A stretch of 64,000 nucleotides of DNA from Panorpa germanica (taxonomy: Eukaryota > Arthropoda > Insecta > Mecoptera > Panorpidae). The translations under genes and the position numbers were made by a program. Below the pieces are notes generated by a model. The model was given only the letters and a program-made list of their open reading frames with translations. It was not told the DNA's origin and did no database searches. The DNA lies in the NCBI GenBank assembly GCA_963678705.1, contig OY783203.1, positions 45,198,347 to 45,262,346 on the forward strand, given 5' to 3'. Of the stretch, positions 51,401-63,635 are shown piece by piece (the stretch's first letter is position 1; the number at the start of each line of letters is the position of its first letter).

Positions 51401-52309
51401 GGAAGAAATGTGGCTTGTAACTTTCTCTGCACCTTGGTGTCATCATTGTCAAATACTAGAACCGGAGTGGCGTAAAATGGCAAAAGAGGTACTTGTATTT
51501 CCTTAATTATTAGAAAGGTTTTGTCGTGGAACTACCTGGAGCCGCCATCGGTTCAGATCTTGGTAGTAAATTATAATTTTTATTTTTAAAGATATTTTTG
51601 TTGTAGATGGTTCATTTGGAAAACGTATATGTGGGATCAATAGATTGTGTTGCTGAGAAGAATATTTGTTCTAGTCAAGGGGTTAGATCTTATCCAACAA
51701 TAAGGTTATATCCAAAAGGAAGTAAAGGTTTAAATACTATGGCGTAAGTAATAATACAAAATATATAATAGTTTCTAATTTTATTACTGTTTTTTTTATA
51801 CATTACTTATTATTTTAGTGTTTATAATGGACATCGCGATGCTAACAGTTTACGTCGCTGGGCTTACGGATTTATACCATCTAGAGTATCGGAAATGAAT
51901 AATAATTCATTGCGTACTGCCTTAAGTTCCGGAATGCCCATTTTAGTAATGTTCCATGCACCATGGTGTCACCATTGTGTGCAGTTTCAAGTTGAATTTA
52001 TAACTGTCTCACAAGTAAGCAAAAACAAAAATCATAAAATAAAATAAAATTAAAATAACATTACTATGATCTTTTTAGAAAATGACGGCATTAAAATTTG
52101 CTCGTGTAAATTGTGATAATGAGCCTATGGCTTGTCAATATCATAATATTAATTCATACCCGACTGTAAAATTATTTTTATCTGGAGGGTTTCAACAAGC
52201 CCTAGCAACACATCATGCAACCCAGCTGGAAAAGGATGTCCGGTATCTACTCCAGATAAATCTTCCAGGAGAAGGAACTGCTACTTATATAAATCACGAT
52301 GAACTTTGA
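48426..52309 (+). CDS. DNAJC10: DnaJ homolog subfamily C member 10 (ERdj5), ER disulfide reductase/co-chaperone, complete
   Basis: Fifteen phase-consistent exons: 48426-48605, 48710-48923, 48994-49106, 49174-49269, 49355-49567, 49774-49965, 50037-50163, 50246-50300, 50444-50601, 50687-50793, 50882-51047, 51349-51488, 51607-51743, 51819-52014, 52079-52309. They encode 774 residues (the human protein has 793). A hydrophobic signal peptide (~6-25) precedes a J domain (~27-90) with HPD at 55-57. Thioredoxin-type motifs are CSHC 149-152, CPPC 462-465, CHHC 571-574 and CHHC 683-686. Two redox-inactive thioredoxin-like domains lie between the first two motifs, as in the family. The C-terminus is HDEL (771-774), an ER retrieval signal. 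ERdj5 reduces wrong disulfides and recruits BiP for ER-associated degradation. All introns seen are GT-AG and mostly 70-300 bases. ATG 48438 is an alternative start four codons in. Confidence 0.95.
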
Positions 52310-52487
52310 CGTTCCGTTTAATATAAATTAATAGCACAAAGTAATAGAATTCTTAAAATAGCAAATATAAGGCTTATGAAAAACTAAATATAAAAAATCA
52401 AATTCCTTTTTATAATGCTGCACTCATTACTAATTTTTGAGGTATATATTCAAATGACTTTAATTCTATTTTTCTATTAAATTTTAT

Positions 52488-52493
52488 AATAAA
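52488..52493 (+). terminator. Polyadenylation signal for DNAJC10
   Basis: AATAAA 179 bases after the stop codon, in an AT-rich 3' flank. Others follow near 52530 and 52600. Confidence 0.45.
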
Positions 52494-53807
52494 GCTTACA
52501 AGTAGTCTTATTTATTATTTATTACCACTCAATAAACAACATTCTTTTAGTTAAAATGAAAGAGTGATACAGTTACCAGTTTTTTTTTTATTTGTAAAAA
52601 TATAATAAAATAAAACCATAATTATATTTTGTGTTTCTTTAACATTATTTTATATTCATATTCACTTTTCTAAACAATTTATTTACATTATTTACATAAT
52701 TTGAAATGCATAAAACGCATATGAATTAAACATACAAAATGCTTTGAAAATCATCAAAGATAAAATTTACTTTTTAATTTTCGTTTCAGTTTGTATTTTA
52801 TAATATGGAGTAATTTAATTCATTTGAAACACTACAGTTAACGTTAAATGTAAATTTTGTTGATAATTATAAATGAAAATAATAATGGACACTGGATTTG
52901 TATTTACTGACAATATTTATCTATTTTTTCTGAAAGAAACTGATTAGACAGTGTTAGTGTTTCAAACTCATTTCATTTTATATCTAAGAGAAAATAAGAA
53001 ATTCTACATCTACACAAATCGCATAAGACTTTCATATCACTATTTAATCATTAAATTTTAATGTATATATTTTAAAATGTTTTTGTATACATATATACGA
53101 GTGTAGAGAGCTATAGTGATAGAGTAGACAATCTAGACAAATAACTAGGGCGCTTATTTTGACTTCAAACTTCATCTTAAGTATGCTTCATTAACCACCT
53201 GTTGTAATTTTAGTAACAGTTATATTTCGTTTTCTTTATGGCAATAAAATATTTTAATTATACATTAGCATCATCTTGAAAGGCTATCATTCCATTGTAG
53301 TATAGTTTATGTAACACAATATTAGATATATAGAATGTTAGATTAAGGAGATATGGTATTTAATTTTTTTTAACTGTTGTGCACCGTTGATTTACTTTTG
53401 TAAAAGATGAAAGACTAATGTAATTCTCAGGTAAGTTTCATGATTATGTAATATTTGTATATATATAAATTTAATTAACCATATTATTTTTCTGTTCATA
53501 CTTGTTTTGCGTAAGTAGCGCCAAAGTAAAGTTTGTCAAATCGTTAAAATTTGTCACTATGGCTCTGAATGGATACTATACATGTATTTATTTATACATA
53601 TATATTTATATTTATGTTATAATTTGAAATCTTTCTAATATATTTCATAAAATACATTTAAAATATTTTTATTTTTATAGTGAAATTTAAATATACGTTG
53701 TATGATTCATTCAAATGACGTGCTTCAGGTGATCTTCGGGAACAAGTAATCACAAATTTAATTCTTTTTATGTTTTGTATAATTTATACCTTTTCCTTTT
53801 GCAGATC
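52494..53807. other. AT-rich intergenic region between DNAJC10 and the next candidate exon
   Basis: No exon or structured repeat was recognised. Confidence 0.5.
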
Positions 53808-53976
53808 GGAGCCGTATAATACATTCAATTATCATGTAGGTAGAGATCAGTGTACAGCGGATAATGTCTTCTTGGATAACGAGACACCATTCCGAGAATA
53901 TATTTATGAGATTTCTAAGTTAATTAAACTTTTCGGACGTTTAGAACTACTAAGTTTTAATCTTAAATCGAGTTAA
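53806..53976 (+). CDS. Possible isolated terminal exon, unknown product
   Basis: A strong acceptor (TTCCTTTTGCAG) opens a 56-codon frame, SEPYNTFNYHVGRDQCTADN onward, ending at TAA with AATAAA about 12 bases later. Its codon and residue mix (Tyr, Asp, Glu, Arg spread evenly) is more protein-like than other frames nearby. I recognise no family and found no partner exon upstream, so it may be a last exon of an undetected transcript, an exon relic, or chance. Confidence 0.25.
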   Translation, partial: SEPYNTFNYHVGRDQCTADNVFLDNETPFREYIYEISKLIKLFGRLELLSFNLKSS

Positions 53977-56378
53977 TAGTGTTCAATAAAATAAGTTAAA
54001 TTTAATTCCAATTGGATTTTCTGTTTCAATGGGCATCCATTTGCTGTAAAATATCAGCACTTCAATTTATATATTTACTTTATAATTTAATGTGGCAGTA
54101 AATTCAGATAGAAAAATCTGTTTCCAAATTTTATCTTATTATGATATAGTATAATAAGATTTGTGATTTATTGTAATTTTATTGTACAACATTGTTTAAA
54201 TTTATAGAAGTTATTCTACAAAAACACCAATAACATACCAATAATTACTTTAGTCCTTGTATCTAATAGAAAACGAAGTAGTAGACTGCGTCTTATTACA
54301 TTAACGTTGTAATAAATTTTTCTTATAGAAACAAGTCATGAATATAATGCAATATTTTATGAACATCGTAATAAATCTTTCGTATAGCAACTGGGATACA
54401 AATTAAGAATTTTTTTTAAATGGCTATAGAAATTTTCGCATACACAACATGAAGTATTTGTTTACGTGCAAATAGCTTTTTTCTCATTCCTTAATCCTTG
54501 TATATATTAATACTCTGATATTTACAAATTGTACATTACATTGTGTTGTTATTAGTTATAAGGATTAATAATTACATTTTTTTATTAAAATTCTTAAATA
54601 AAAGACATGAAACATACATTTTTTTCAAAAGTTTGTCATAAATGCTATAGAAAAACATAGTCGTCTATTTTCTTTTTGTAATCTCTTAGAAAACCAGTAT
54701 GTGGTTTCTATTATTTGTTTTGCTTGGCTGTGTTTTTATTTTATTAAACTGAACATTTTTTTTATGTAATTGTTACAAAAGTTAAATTATAGTTAATATA
54801 TGCAGTCCTAAATAAAATCTCGAATATTTAAAATGAAATATTGCGTTTGATTTATCTTAGATTTCCAATAATGGCTTCTCCTCACATAGTCTAATTTTTA
54901 TATCTCAACATATAATTGTCACACTTCGTTACAATTGACACACTTTGCAATATGACTGCTTTGAGTGAACAGAGGTTTTTTTTTAAACTTTTGAAATATT
55001 TATAACTTCAAAATAAATTTTAATTTGTGTATTTTACTGGGAACATATTCCGTATATCATCACATGAATACAAAATAAGAAGAAGACGAAACTCATATTA
55101 ATAGCTTTTCAAATGTCCTACCCATAATGGCCCCATAAAATTTTTGCACAAAAGCAGATTGAAAGCCCTTTCGTTTACAATTCAATAGTCAGACTGACAT
55201 TTCCATGGATTAGTCCAGTGGTGGAGAACCTATGACACGCCAACAGTTTAAGTCAATCATGACCACATCACGTGAGAGCTAAAAAAGGGTAATTTAAGAT
55301 AAACTGGAAGGCAATGTGACTAGGTACAATTGATTTTGTGTGGAACCAAAAAACTAAGTAATTGCAAAGAGTTTGTTGTACGCCAGCAATTAATTCTGTA
55401 TTATTATATTATTTATACATTTTTGGCACGTACTCATAAAAAGGTTTACCACCACTGGATTAGTGTGTCAGGCTATATATATAAATTCTGCTGTATTTGT
55501 AGATATAATGAGGATAACTATGCAAGTAATGTCGACTTTTAGACAATATTCTGACTTCTAGATTTAAATTTGTACAGAAACATACAAAGTTTGCTTTAAC
55601 CTAATATCTGATTCATGCATATTTTTTTATTAATACATAAATGTCTTCTTAGTAACTTCAAAATATTATAAATAAATATTCCGTATTACAATATATAATA
55701 TATATTCTTAAATATTATTATTCGAGATTTAGATTTAGATAATTATTAAAGATAATTCGAGATAATATTAATTTCTTTTAAATCTTATAGCTAAACAATT
55801 TGTGATATGAAATAACAAAATTGGTTTGTAAGGGACAATAAACTTAATATTTATAAATGTAAATATATTGAAAATATGAATAATATAAGTAATTAGTTGG
55901 AATTTGTTGTACTGATCAATCTGTTTTGTAAATAGAAATTGGTTTTTCTAATCAGGTACAGTATTGTTAAAACAAATTTTGTTATTTCAGGAAATTTTGA
56001 ATGCCTATCGAAATTGACTACGTAGTTTTAGTACTTATACGTATTAAAGATTATTTCAATACCGAATGGTCAAATTTCAAATGAAAAGGTCTAAAAAATG
56101 AAGAGGATATCCGATGTTCTAATTGGACCGTAAAACTGTTTGGGTCTTTAATACTAGCTATAACTATACTTTAATTTATTTACTATTTATACTTTTACTT
56201 GAATTCAAATAACTAAATAGCTAATTCATTTCTGGAATATTTGTTTAAAATACATTCTCTTTAATTTGAAAAAAAATGTATATTTATTGAGTATGTATAT
56301 ATGTATATTATATATATTCTTTTGTTATGAATTAAGAAATGTAACATTTATTTATAATATAAATAAATAAATAAATAT

Positions 56379-56379
<1 letters not shown>
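53977..56379. other. AT-rich non-coding region
   Basis: No exon is supported. The frame at 55330-55542 lacks splice sites and similarity. Confidence 0.5.

Positions 56380-56452
<73 letters not shown>
56380..56452. repeat. (CA)n/(TA)n microsatellite
   Basis: A short ACACACACA run leads into about 33 uninterrupted AT dinucleotides. Such a run is self-complementary and likely to vary between individuals. Confidence 0.95.
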
Positions 56453-56454
<2 letters not shown>

Positions 56455-57245
56455 CAGTTGAACACGATTTTTGTTCTAATCCAAATAATTATATATTAAA
56501 TGTGAGTGAATATTTGGATTTTCTTTATTATTTAATTTGATAAATATTCTAAGAAGCAACGCATTTTTAATCTAAGCTAGAATTACAATTAACGACAGAC
56601 TGTTAACATCTCTTAGGCGTTTCATTCATACAAGTAAATATCCGTATATTTAAGATATTTCTGTAAATACTTAAGAGTATTACAACTAACCGTAATAGCA
56701 CATTTGTGGGTGATTCACACGTGGGTTTTGTAGTTGCTATACAGAGTAGATGGGCAGAGTAGATGGTTAATTAAATCTATGGCGTTATTTATTAGATTAT
56801 ACTTAGCCAAATAAACCCACTCTACGTTAAATACATATTTAACATATAATACATATACAATACATTACGGTTTGCTGATTAACAGAAACTAGAAGATACT
56901 TTTTTTTAAATTCATAAAGTTCAGAATGAATGTATATTATTTCTTACGTATCGTTATATTTTTATTTAGGTATTTAGATTGTATGAAAGAAACGCTCCAT
57001 TTAAAATTACTTAAAATATCAATTCACTTAATTATCTATAAATTAAACATTATTTTTATTGTAACTATTTAATGACGCAGCACTAGATTATCTTTTAAAT
57101 CGTTTCTGCAATTTAAATATATTTTTTACACCAGTTCTCCGTTGAACATTACCAAAAGTCGACTTGACGCTTCTATATTTAGTTCTTGAAAGTTTTCGAC
57201 AAATAATTTGTGAAGTTTATTACATGGCATACGTAAAATGAACAC

Positions 57246-57251
57246 TTTATT
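57246..57251 (-). terminator. Candidate polyadenylation signal of the glutamate receptor gene
   Basis: TTTATT on the plus strand reads AATAAA on the minus strand, about 135 bases after the stop codon at 57384. Confidence 0.4.
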
Positions 57252-57269
57252 TGTATTTACCATTTGCCA

Positions 57270-57303
57270 TATGCCAAAATGCCAAAATGCCAAAATGCCA
57301 AAT
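57270..57303. repeat. Tandem ATGCCAAA repeat
   Basis: Four near-identical copies of the 9-base unit AAATGCCAA/ATGCCAAA in a row, within the likely 3' untranslated region of the glutamate receptor gene (minus strand). Confidence 0.8.
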
Positions 57304-57383
57304 AAAACATATAGAGTATCTTGGGACAATAAAAGTCGCACGACACTACCCACAATTATATATATTCCTTAATAAATTCGACC

Positions 57384-60300
57384 TCAAGGTGGTTTGATAT
57401 CTTCTTTGTCCTTTAAGGCATTTAACAAATGTATTCGTAGTTGAAAATCTGAACTTTCTAATAATCGCATAAGATCGTCTTTGGATAACTTCTTCAAAGG
57501 TGATTCCGCAATTGTTTTTGCGTGGGTGAATTCTTGGAATTGATCGTACATGCTGCTGCAGGTGTCGTACTTGCTCCGATCATTTCTTTTACTCTTTTTT
57601 CCTTTTTCTGGTTTAATATTATCATTTCTTTGATTCGTATTCTCTAAATGTGCATCTAAACTTCGTGTTCTCTGTTCATAGTATTTACTGGTAGCGTTTT
57701 GATGCCTATACTTTCTAGAGGAGTTTACTTCTTGACGGTGTCTGGATGTATGCTCCAATGATTTCCCTTTGTCTTGGTCTACGATTTTAGTAGTAGACTC
57801 CATTTTCTTTGTTTTGGGATGCGCTGGGAAGGCTTCTTGGTGTTGTTGTTCTTTAGATTGTTGTTGGTGATGAGATTGCTGCCGCTGGTGTGGTTGCGAA
57901 TCATACTCGTGCTGATTCATGTTCTTCTTATGGTCCGAGTGTTCAGCGGACTGTTGTTTCACCGGGTGATGTTGTACAACAACATTATGCTGATTCGGAA
58001 CATAATTTCCCGTTTGCTCACTTTGGCTTCGACATACATGCCGTTTTTTTAATGCCATTTGATTATGCAGCTGATCCAATGTTTGTTTTCGCAACTTGAC
58101 TATTTCTGGGTCTGCCGTTTGCCGTGCCTCTTTTTCTCTAGCACTTATTTCTGCAGATATAGTGTGTGGCTTTAAATCCAACTCAGGCAAACACTCTGCA
58201 CTTTTTAGTTCCAAATTATTCTCATATAAATCTAATCTCAAAATGGGTCGTTTCTGAGTAACTACTCCTCTGTAAGAGCCCTTTGGAGGAGCAATAGTTT
58301 TTGCTTTGCATTTTGGAATAGTTTCATTTTTATTGCTTAGGGGATATTGACTAAGACTTAGTTTGCTATTAAAATCTGGAGGACTGGTGTTTAGATCGAT
58401 GTCTCTACTTAATCGACGTCCTATGTTGTCTAATCTACTATTATGGTCATTAAATATACTTTCTGAACTAAATCTCCTAACATTCAAAGAACTGTTAGAA
58501 AATTTATTATCATTTTTTTTAAATAAATCTTTTTTACTAAATAATTTAAATTTTTGTCTATCGAGTGTTGCGCTATGTTGTGGAATTGGCTCATTTATTG
58601 ATACAGCAGACTTATTCATATTACTGGAGCTGCCGATGTACTTTTGGTTCTCTTGATGTTTTGCTTTAGTGTCCTTACATAACGTTGCTGGTTTTGGAGG
58701 TAATGGAGGTTTCTGAGAAGGTTCCGATAATTCTGTTTCTTGAAGGACTTGTAATGAAGAAACGGAAGGCAATGATGGCAGTGAGGGCAAAGAAGGCAAA
58801 GAGGGAGATCGCGATGTCTTTTTGGAACTTGAGGTAGGTAGTGAGTGCTGCGTGTGACTTTGTGGAACTGGCTGTTTTCTTTCTTCTTGTTGAACCCTGT
58901 GATGAAAAACCAATTCTAGTAATTGAAAAAAAAAAGGATATGTAAAATATTTTACCGTCTGATTTCTTGAATCATTTCAAAAAATTGTGCCTTGCTCTTT
59001 CTTCTCCGCCTTTGTTCATGTTCCTTCTGAAACAAATAAATTTTAAACAAACTGCACTGATAAATTTTAAACAATTTGCAATGATTTGCAAATGATTTGT
59101 TGTTCCAACGTACCCGTTTGACGCTCTTTTGAAACAGGCTGGTAATCTGACCTTGCCTCAGTGTGTTAACAAGCTCCCGAGCTGCATGATGGGGAGATAC
59201 TAGCTCCACACAATTAATAAATCTGTACAATTTCTGTAATAAAATATATTAATGTTATAAATATTGTACAAATTGTTTTTAAATAATTGACATGGTTTAC
59301 CTGACTGAAGAACATTATATTGCGACTCTTCCAAATACTGTTTCGTGGCTTGTGTCTTAAAATGGGCAATGTATATTTATAAAATAAGTGCTCAAATAGT
59401 AGAATTAAGAACCCTAAAAATATTCCAAATCCCAACAACAAGAAAACACCAGACACAGCTTCGATACCTTTAAACAATTTACATTTTATAAAAAAAAAGT
59501 AATTTAAAAAACTTATTTGTAGTTTAATATTTAGTAATAGGTCACAGTACCTAAAGGTCTGGGTTGTGCAATAATATCGTTATCTAATCTGAAGCATGGC
59601 AAATCTCCAAACCATTTGTGATGCAAAATGTCTAAAAATCCGTTATTAGAATAAGTGGACAACACTGTCGAAATACTATCCTTTAGTGGAAAACCTTTCG
59701 TCATTCCTGAAATTATTGTTTTTATATATATAATTGTTGAAATCTTGCAATACCTTATAAAGAATTTCAATTTTACCAATTGCGTATGTATCATGATTCA
59801 TCAAAGTTTCACCAATCTTCTTCAATTTACATCCATTGTCTGTACCTCGATAGTAATCTAAAATGGAGGTATCTGCTACCAGCACATCAAGAGATCCATT
59901 TCTGTACATAGGAACATATACCGCACTTTTCAGAAAATGGCGGAAAATTATTTAAAATGTAAATAATTCGAATACACCTACCTTAGTTTAGTAATTCCAT
60001 CCTCGACATTTACAAGGCTGTACTTGCGAACATGATCCCACAGCTGTAGGCTGTTTTCCTGAATATAAGACTCTGCAGCAGAAGCACGGGGAACGCCTAC
60101 ACGTTGCGTCAGCAACTGAAATTAGTAAACCTTGTTTAAACGTACTGTTCTGCCCTATTCATAATGTCACTTTTTATAAATACTTACATCTTTATCGTTT
60201 TGATAGTTATTAGAATTTTGGAAAAATAACCCAGCAATAAGTGCGGCGATGTTGGCAGTATAACTAGCTACAAAGATTACGGAGAAACCGCCCCAAACGT

Positions 60301-61460
60301 TGATAAGAAATTTATTAGGCCAGCATTTTGGTGCTTTAAAAGCAACAAGGTGTCCGCAAAGTAGACCCCACATAACCCAAAGGGCAGAAGATATGCTAAA
60401 GTTTTTACTTCGTTGTCTACCCCATGGGTTCAATCCAAATGGTGACAACCATTCGTAGACCGCCACTGACAAAGCTGTTATGTTCAAGGAAACAAAAATA
60501 GCGACCCAGAGCTCGAAACTAAATGGTAGAAGAAATGCTAGCAAAGGAATTTCTGTTGTACCTTTCGTTGAAGCTAAAAATGATACACTTGAGTAAAAAT
60601 ATGGAGTTGTAAAATCAATAACTTCACTTCGAGCTGATGAGACACTCAATGGCGCGAATGTGAGGTGTGCACTCCCAGAAATCAATTCACCCATTATTCC
60701 ATTCCATTTCGGCTCTGGGGCTTCTGGTTGTTGTATGAAAACTTCACCATGTTTAAACTGTTCTTTCTTAAAATATTTTCCATTTTGAAGCAAATGTTTT
60801 CCACCATTTTGAAAATAAATGCCATTTTGAATATCAAAACGGCTCCTCAATAAGTCAAATTTCTTAAGATTTCTTGCACCAAAATATCCATCATTTACGA
60901 TGTATAAGTAAAAACCAAAATTCAAGTCCTGAGAAATATGCTCCAAAAGATCCATAGAAAATCCGTAGCAGCACATTGTAGAGTACTTGTCGCTTTGTGA
61001 GGGTTCGTACGAATCTTCATTAGCCTGCTGCTCGGATTGCTCTATTTCCTGCAGAACTAGACTCATATTGTAACGACCCGTTGTGAATATGTGGTAGCAC
61101 TTCAGTCCACGAAGACATGTACCATCGTCGCTCAAGGAACTCTGCATGACAAACGGGGGCGAAATGGCGGTCACTATTTTAAACTTATTCAGTTTATTTC
61201 TAGTTTTATGTAAATCAGATATAATTATGTCTCCTCCAGGCCATACTATCGTGTTCAGGTTAACGTTGTTGCCCAAAATGTAGCCAACGTTTCTCCATTT
61301 GACAGGCATTTCACCATCACTGTTGCTATTTTCGTAGTTTCCGTTTTCATTTGAAACAAGATTTATAACTTCAAAGTTTGAGATCAATATTTTCTCCGGG
61401 TACAAAAAATTATGATGACTTTTCCCAGACAGCACTGCAGTGGTTGTTGATTTAAGTTCC
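57384..61460 (-). CDS. Nmdar2: NMDA-type ionotropic glutamate receptor subunit, Nmdar2-like (5' incomplete)
   Basis: Minus-strand exons: 61460-60188, 60115-59982, 59925-59777, 59706-59551, 59467-59301, 59233-59114, 59026-58956, 58896-57384. All phases match and give 1193 residues without the N-terminus. Order: end of the amino-terminal domain (VGYILGNNVNLNTIVWPGG), ligand-binding S1 (FKIVTAISPPFV to SSARSEVIDFTTPYF), M1 (FELWVAIFVSLNITALSVAV), pore loop M2 (ALWVMWGLLCGHLVAF), M3 with the gating motif SYTANIAALIAG, S2 (RASAAESYIQ, VLVADTSILDYY, GFPLKDSISTVLSTYSNNGF), M4 (GVFLLLGFGIFLGFLILLFE) and a tail of ~500 residues rich in Gln, His, Ser and Lys with PPLPPKP. The channel sits in the plasma membrane. 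Features shared with GluN3 make GluN3 an alternative label. It is convergent with DNAJC10. Confidence 0.9.
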
Positions 61461-63011
61461 CTGTAAAAAACAAATTCAGAAATAAATAAAGCGACATTGT
61501 ATTATTACGTTAGTTTATACTACGGTCATCTGCGGCAGTTTTAAGATTTTGCCTCCCTGGCAAACTATTTGTTAAAAGTAGGCGTAAATAAGCCTGTAGT
61601 TATAAATACTGATATGTATACATTTTAACAATTGCTTTATTACTAATTGTAACTAATGAAATACTCATTTAACTACTTTATCAATATAAAGTCGAATTTA
61701 AAAGTACACAACCGAATTGTCAACGTTTGATAACGTTTGTCGTATACTCGTGTGTATAATATTTATCGTTTCAATTCATATTTATTGGTTAGATTACCAA
61801 AACTAAATTCTAAGCTCTTAAGTCTTTTAAGTCGTCGATTTAATTCCCTTCAAAGTCTTGAGGGTTGTCCTGGAATGATGAGTTGGTGTCTCTTGGCATA
61901 CTGGTACGAGTATCTCTGCTAGCATGTTCCCTAGGGAGCTCTTGGAACATGTTGCCTTAGCGGAAGTCGGAAAGGACGAAAGACGAGAAGGCAGGCTAAC
62001 TGTCAACTATTAACTTAAACAAGGCAACAATTACTATTCATTTATTAACTTAAACTTGTGTTGCCAATCAGTCGGGACGAATTAAGTTCTAAGAAAAATC
62101 TATTTTCTATTTAAATTGATGACGAAAGATAACGGATACCGGATAAACGGATAACGAATATCTGAATAAGGTTTTGTGGGAAAGATAAACTGAAAAATTT
62201 GCCCGAAAAATTAAAAAGTTCTCGAAAAACTGAAAGTGCTTTTAATGACGAAAAACTGATTCAGTTGCTTATTTTCAGTTGAACTGTGAAATTAATTATT
62301 AAAATATGACAGGATAACGTCTGTCGGGCAAGCTACTAATCAATAATATCAATAGATTTTCTTCACGTGAAATTGTACAGTTACAAATGGTAGTTACTTT
62401 GCAATAGATAATAATAATAGATAGATTCAATATTAGTTACAAATATTACATTCTTTACATTGAAAATATAATTGGTTTAATTTGCTAATGGTTTAAAAGT
62501 GGAAAGCTTTTAAAAGCCACTCTAGATCAGTGTAGAATCAAAATACTAATGCATCACAATGAAACAGGGTTTTTGGGTTTTTGATATAAAAAGTCATAGA
62601 AAGTGGTCGTTTATCCAGAAACAATCAATGTTTCATGAACTGATCCACATAATTAAATTTTATTTGAAGTTAAAAAATGAGGAATGAGACTATTACAATA
62701 TATTTTCTAGATACTATCTTACCTAAAAAAGAGTTTATATTAACAGAAGCAAATAATGCTAATATTTGTCTGTTCTGTTGACTATAGAAAATGATTTTTT
62801 GGTGGAGACGCTGCTTTATATAATATTCTGATCATTAAATAAATATGGTAGAAATATAGATAAACTTATACGTTTTATGAAAGTTGAGTTTACGAAGTTT
62901 CTTTTTGCCGATTAAATTTATAAGGTGATAATACAATTTTGTACGAAATATTACAAAAGTTATCTAGAGAAGTGTGGAATAATGTCCCTTTGTACTTTTC
63001 CTGTATTTTCT
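61461..63011. other. Intron or 5' flank of the glutamate receptor gene
   Basis: The exon ending at 61460 starts with a partial codon after a TTTTTTACAG acceptor, so more exons lie upstream on the minus strand. I found no convincing amino-terminal-domain exon here. A GC-richer patch at 61850-61990 contains a short palindrome around CCCTAGGGAGCTC. Confidence 0.55.
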
Positions 63012-63236
63012 CTATTGCTCTGTTCTTCTGTAACTGTAGTCCATTGTCGTTTGTCGTCTCACTATTTTATATGTTCGCCAAAGGAGATATTCACGAGTCA
63101 CAGCTGAGATAAACGTCCAACCGTAAAGGACTATACTTCCAAGCGTAGCTTTAGCACTGTAGCAAGATAGTGCTCGACGTAACCCTTTTCCACCGCTAGT
63201 CAGCTTCACGCAAGGAATTGGACACAAATTGTACAT
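63012..63236 (-). pseudogene. Possible LINE reverse-transcriptase remnant
   Basis: The minus-strand frame contains GGKGLRRALSCYSAKATLGS followed by IVLYGWTFISAVTREYLLW and RTYKIVRRQTTMDYSYRR. The pattern L-x-S-I-x-LYG followed by a basic R-x-x-K-I-x-R-R stretch and a Tyr is like the region just after the reverse transcriptase of R1-type non-LTR elements (…LYGAPVW… then RxxQRxxxRxxxxYRT). The patch is GC-rich for this locus. No splice sites fit the receptor gene. The assignment is from memory of the family and is tentative. Confidence 0.35.
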
Positions 63237-63429
63237 CGGACATTAGGGTTTTTTAACAGAATCAAACTCTAGTAGACATAACTGCCGGATTAAAGCAGCG
63301 CGGTACCTGTAGCAGACATATTATTGTAATTTCATTATATCCTTATTGGTAGTTGTCCTGATACAGCGAATGCTTGTGCATTACTCTTACAATTTATAGA
63401 ATTACAGTTTATTCTTATAAAATTTTTCA

Positions 63430-63635
63430 GGACCGTGTGGTATTTTCGTAATATACCTCACTATTTTACGAAAAATAATACAGTTTTTACTGTGATTTGT
63501 AGTTACTGTGAAATAACGCAGGACATACTTTTTTTTAATAAGAAGCAGGAGGTACAACTGAAAATAACAACGACAGAAGTAAGAAGAGCTCGTGTTTGTA
63601 TAATAAATTGCGGTTCACATTTTGAAAATGAATAA
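63430..63635 (+). other. Unassigned reading frame behind an acceptor site
   Basis: TTTTTCAG at 63423-63430 opens a frame that runs to TAA near 63635 with AATAAATT close behind. It contains CSYCE and ends RARVCIINCGSHFENE. No family is recognised and no upstream exon was found. It may be a repeat-derived or chance frame. The rest of the window to 64000 shows no feature. Confidence 0.2.

Noticed and set aside
57774-58656. Plus-strand frames opposite the receptor tail
   Set aside because: Shadows of the Gln/His-rich tail exon; hydrophobicity arises from complementing CAA/CAT and AAA codons.
63012-63236. Considered as an amino-terminal-domain exon of the glutamate receptor
   Set aside because: No NMDA receptor similarity and no donor/acceptor pair in the right phase; LINE-like pattern fits better.
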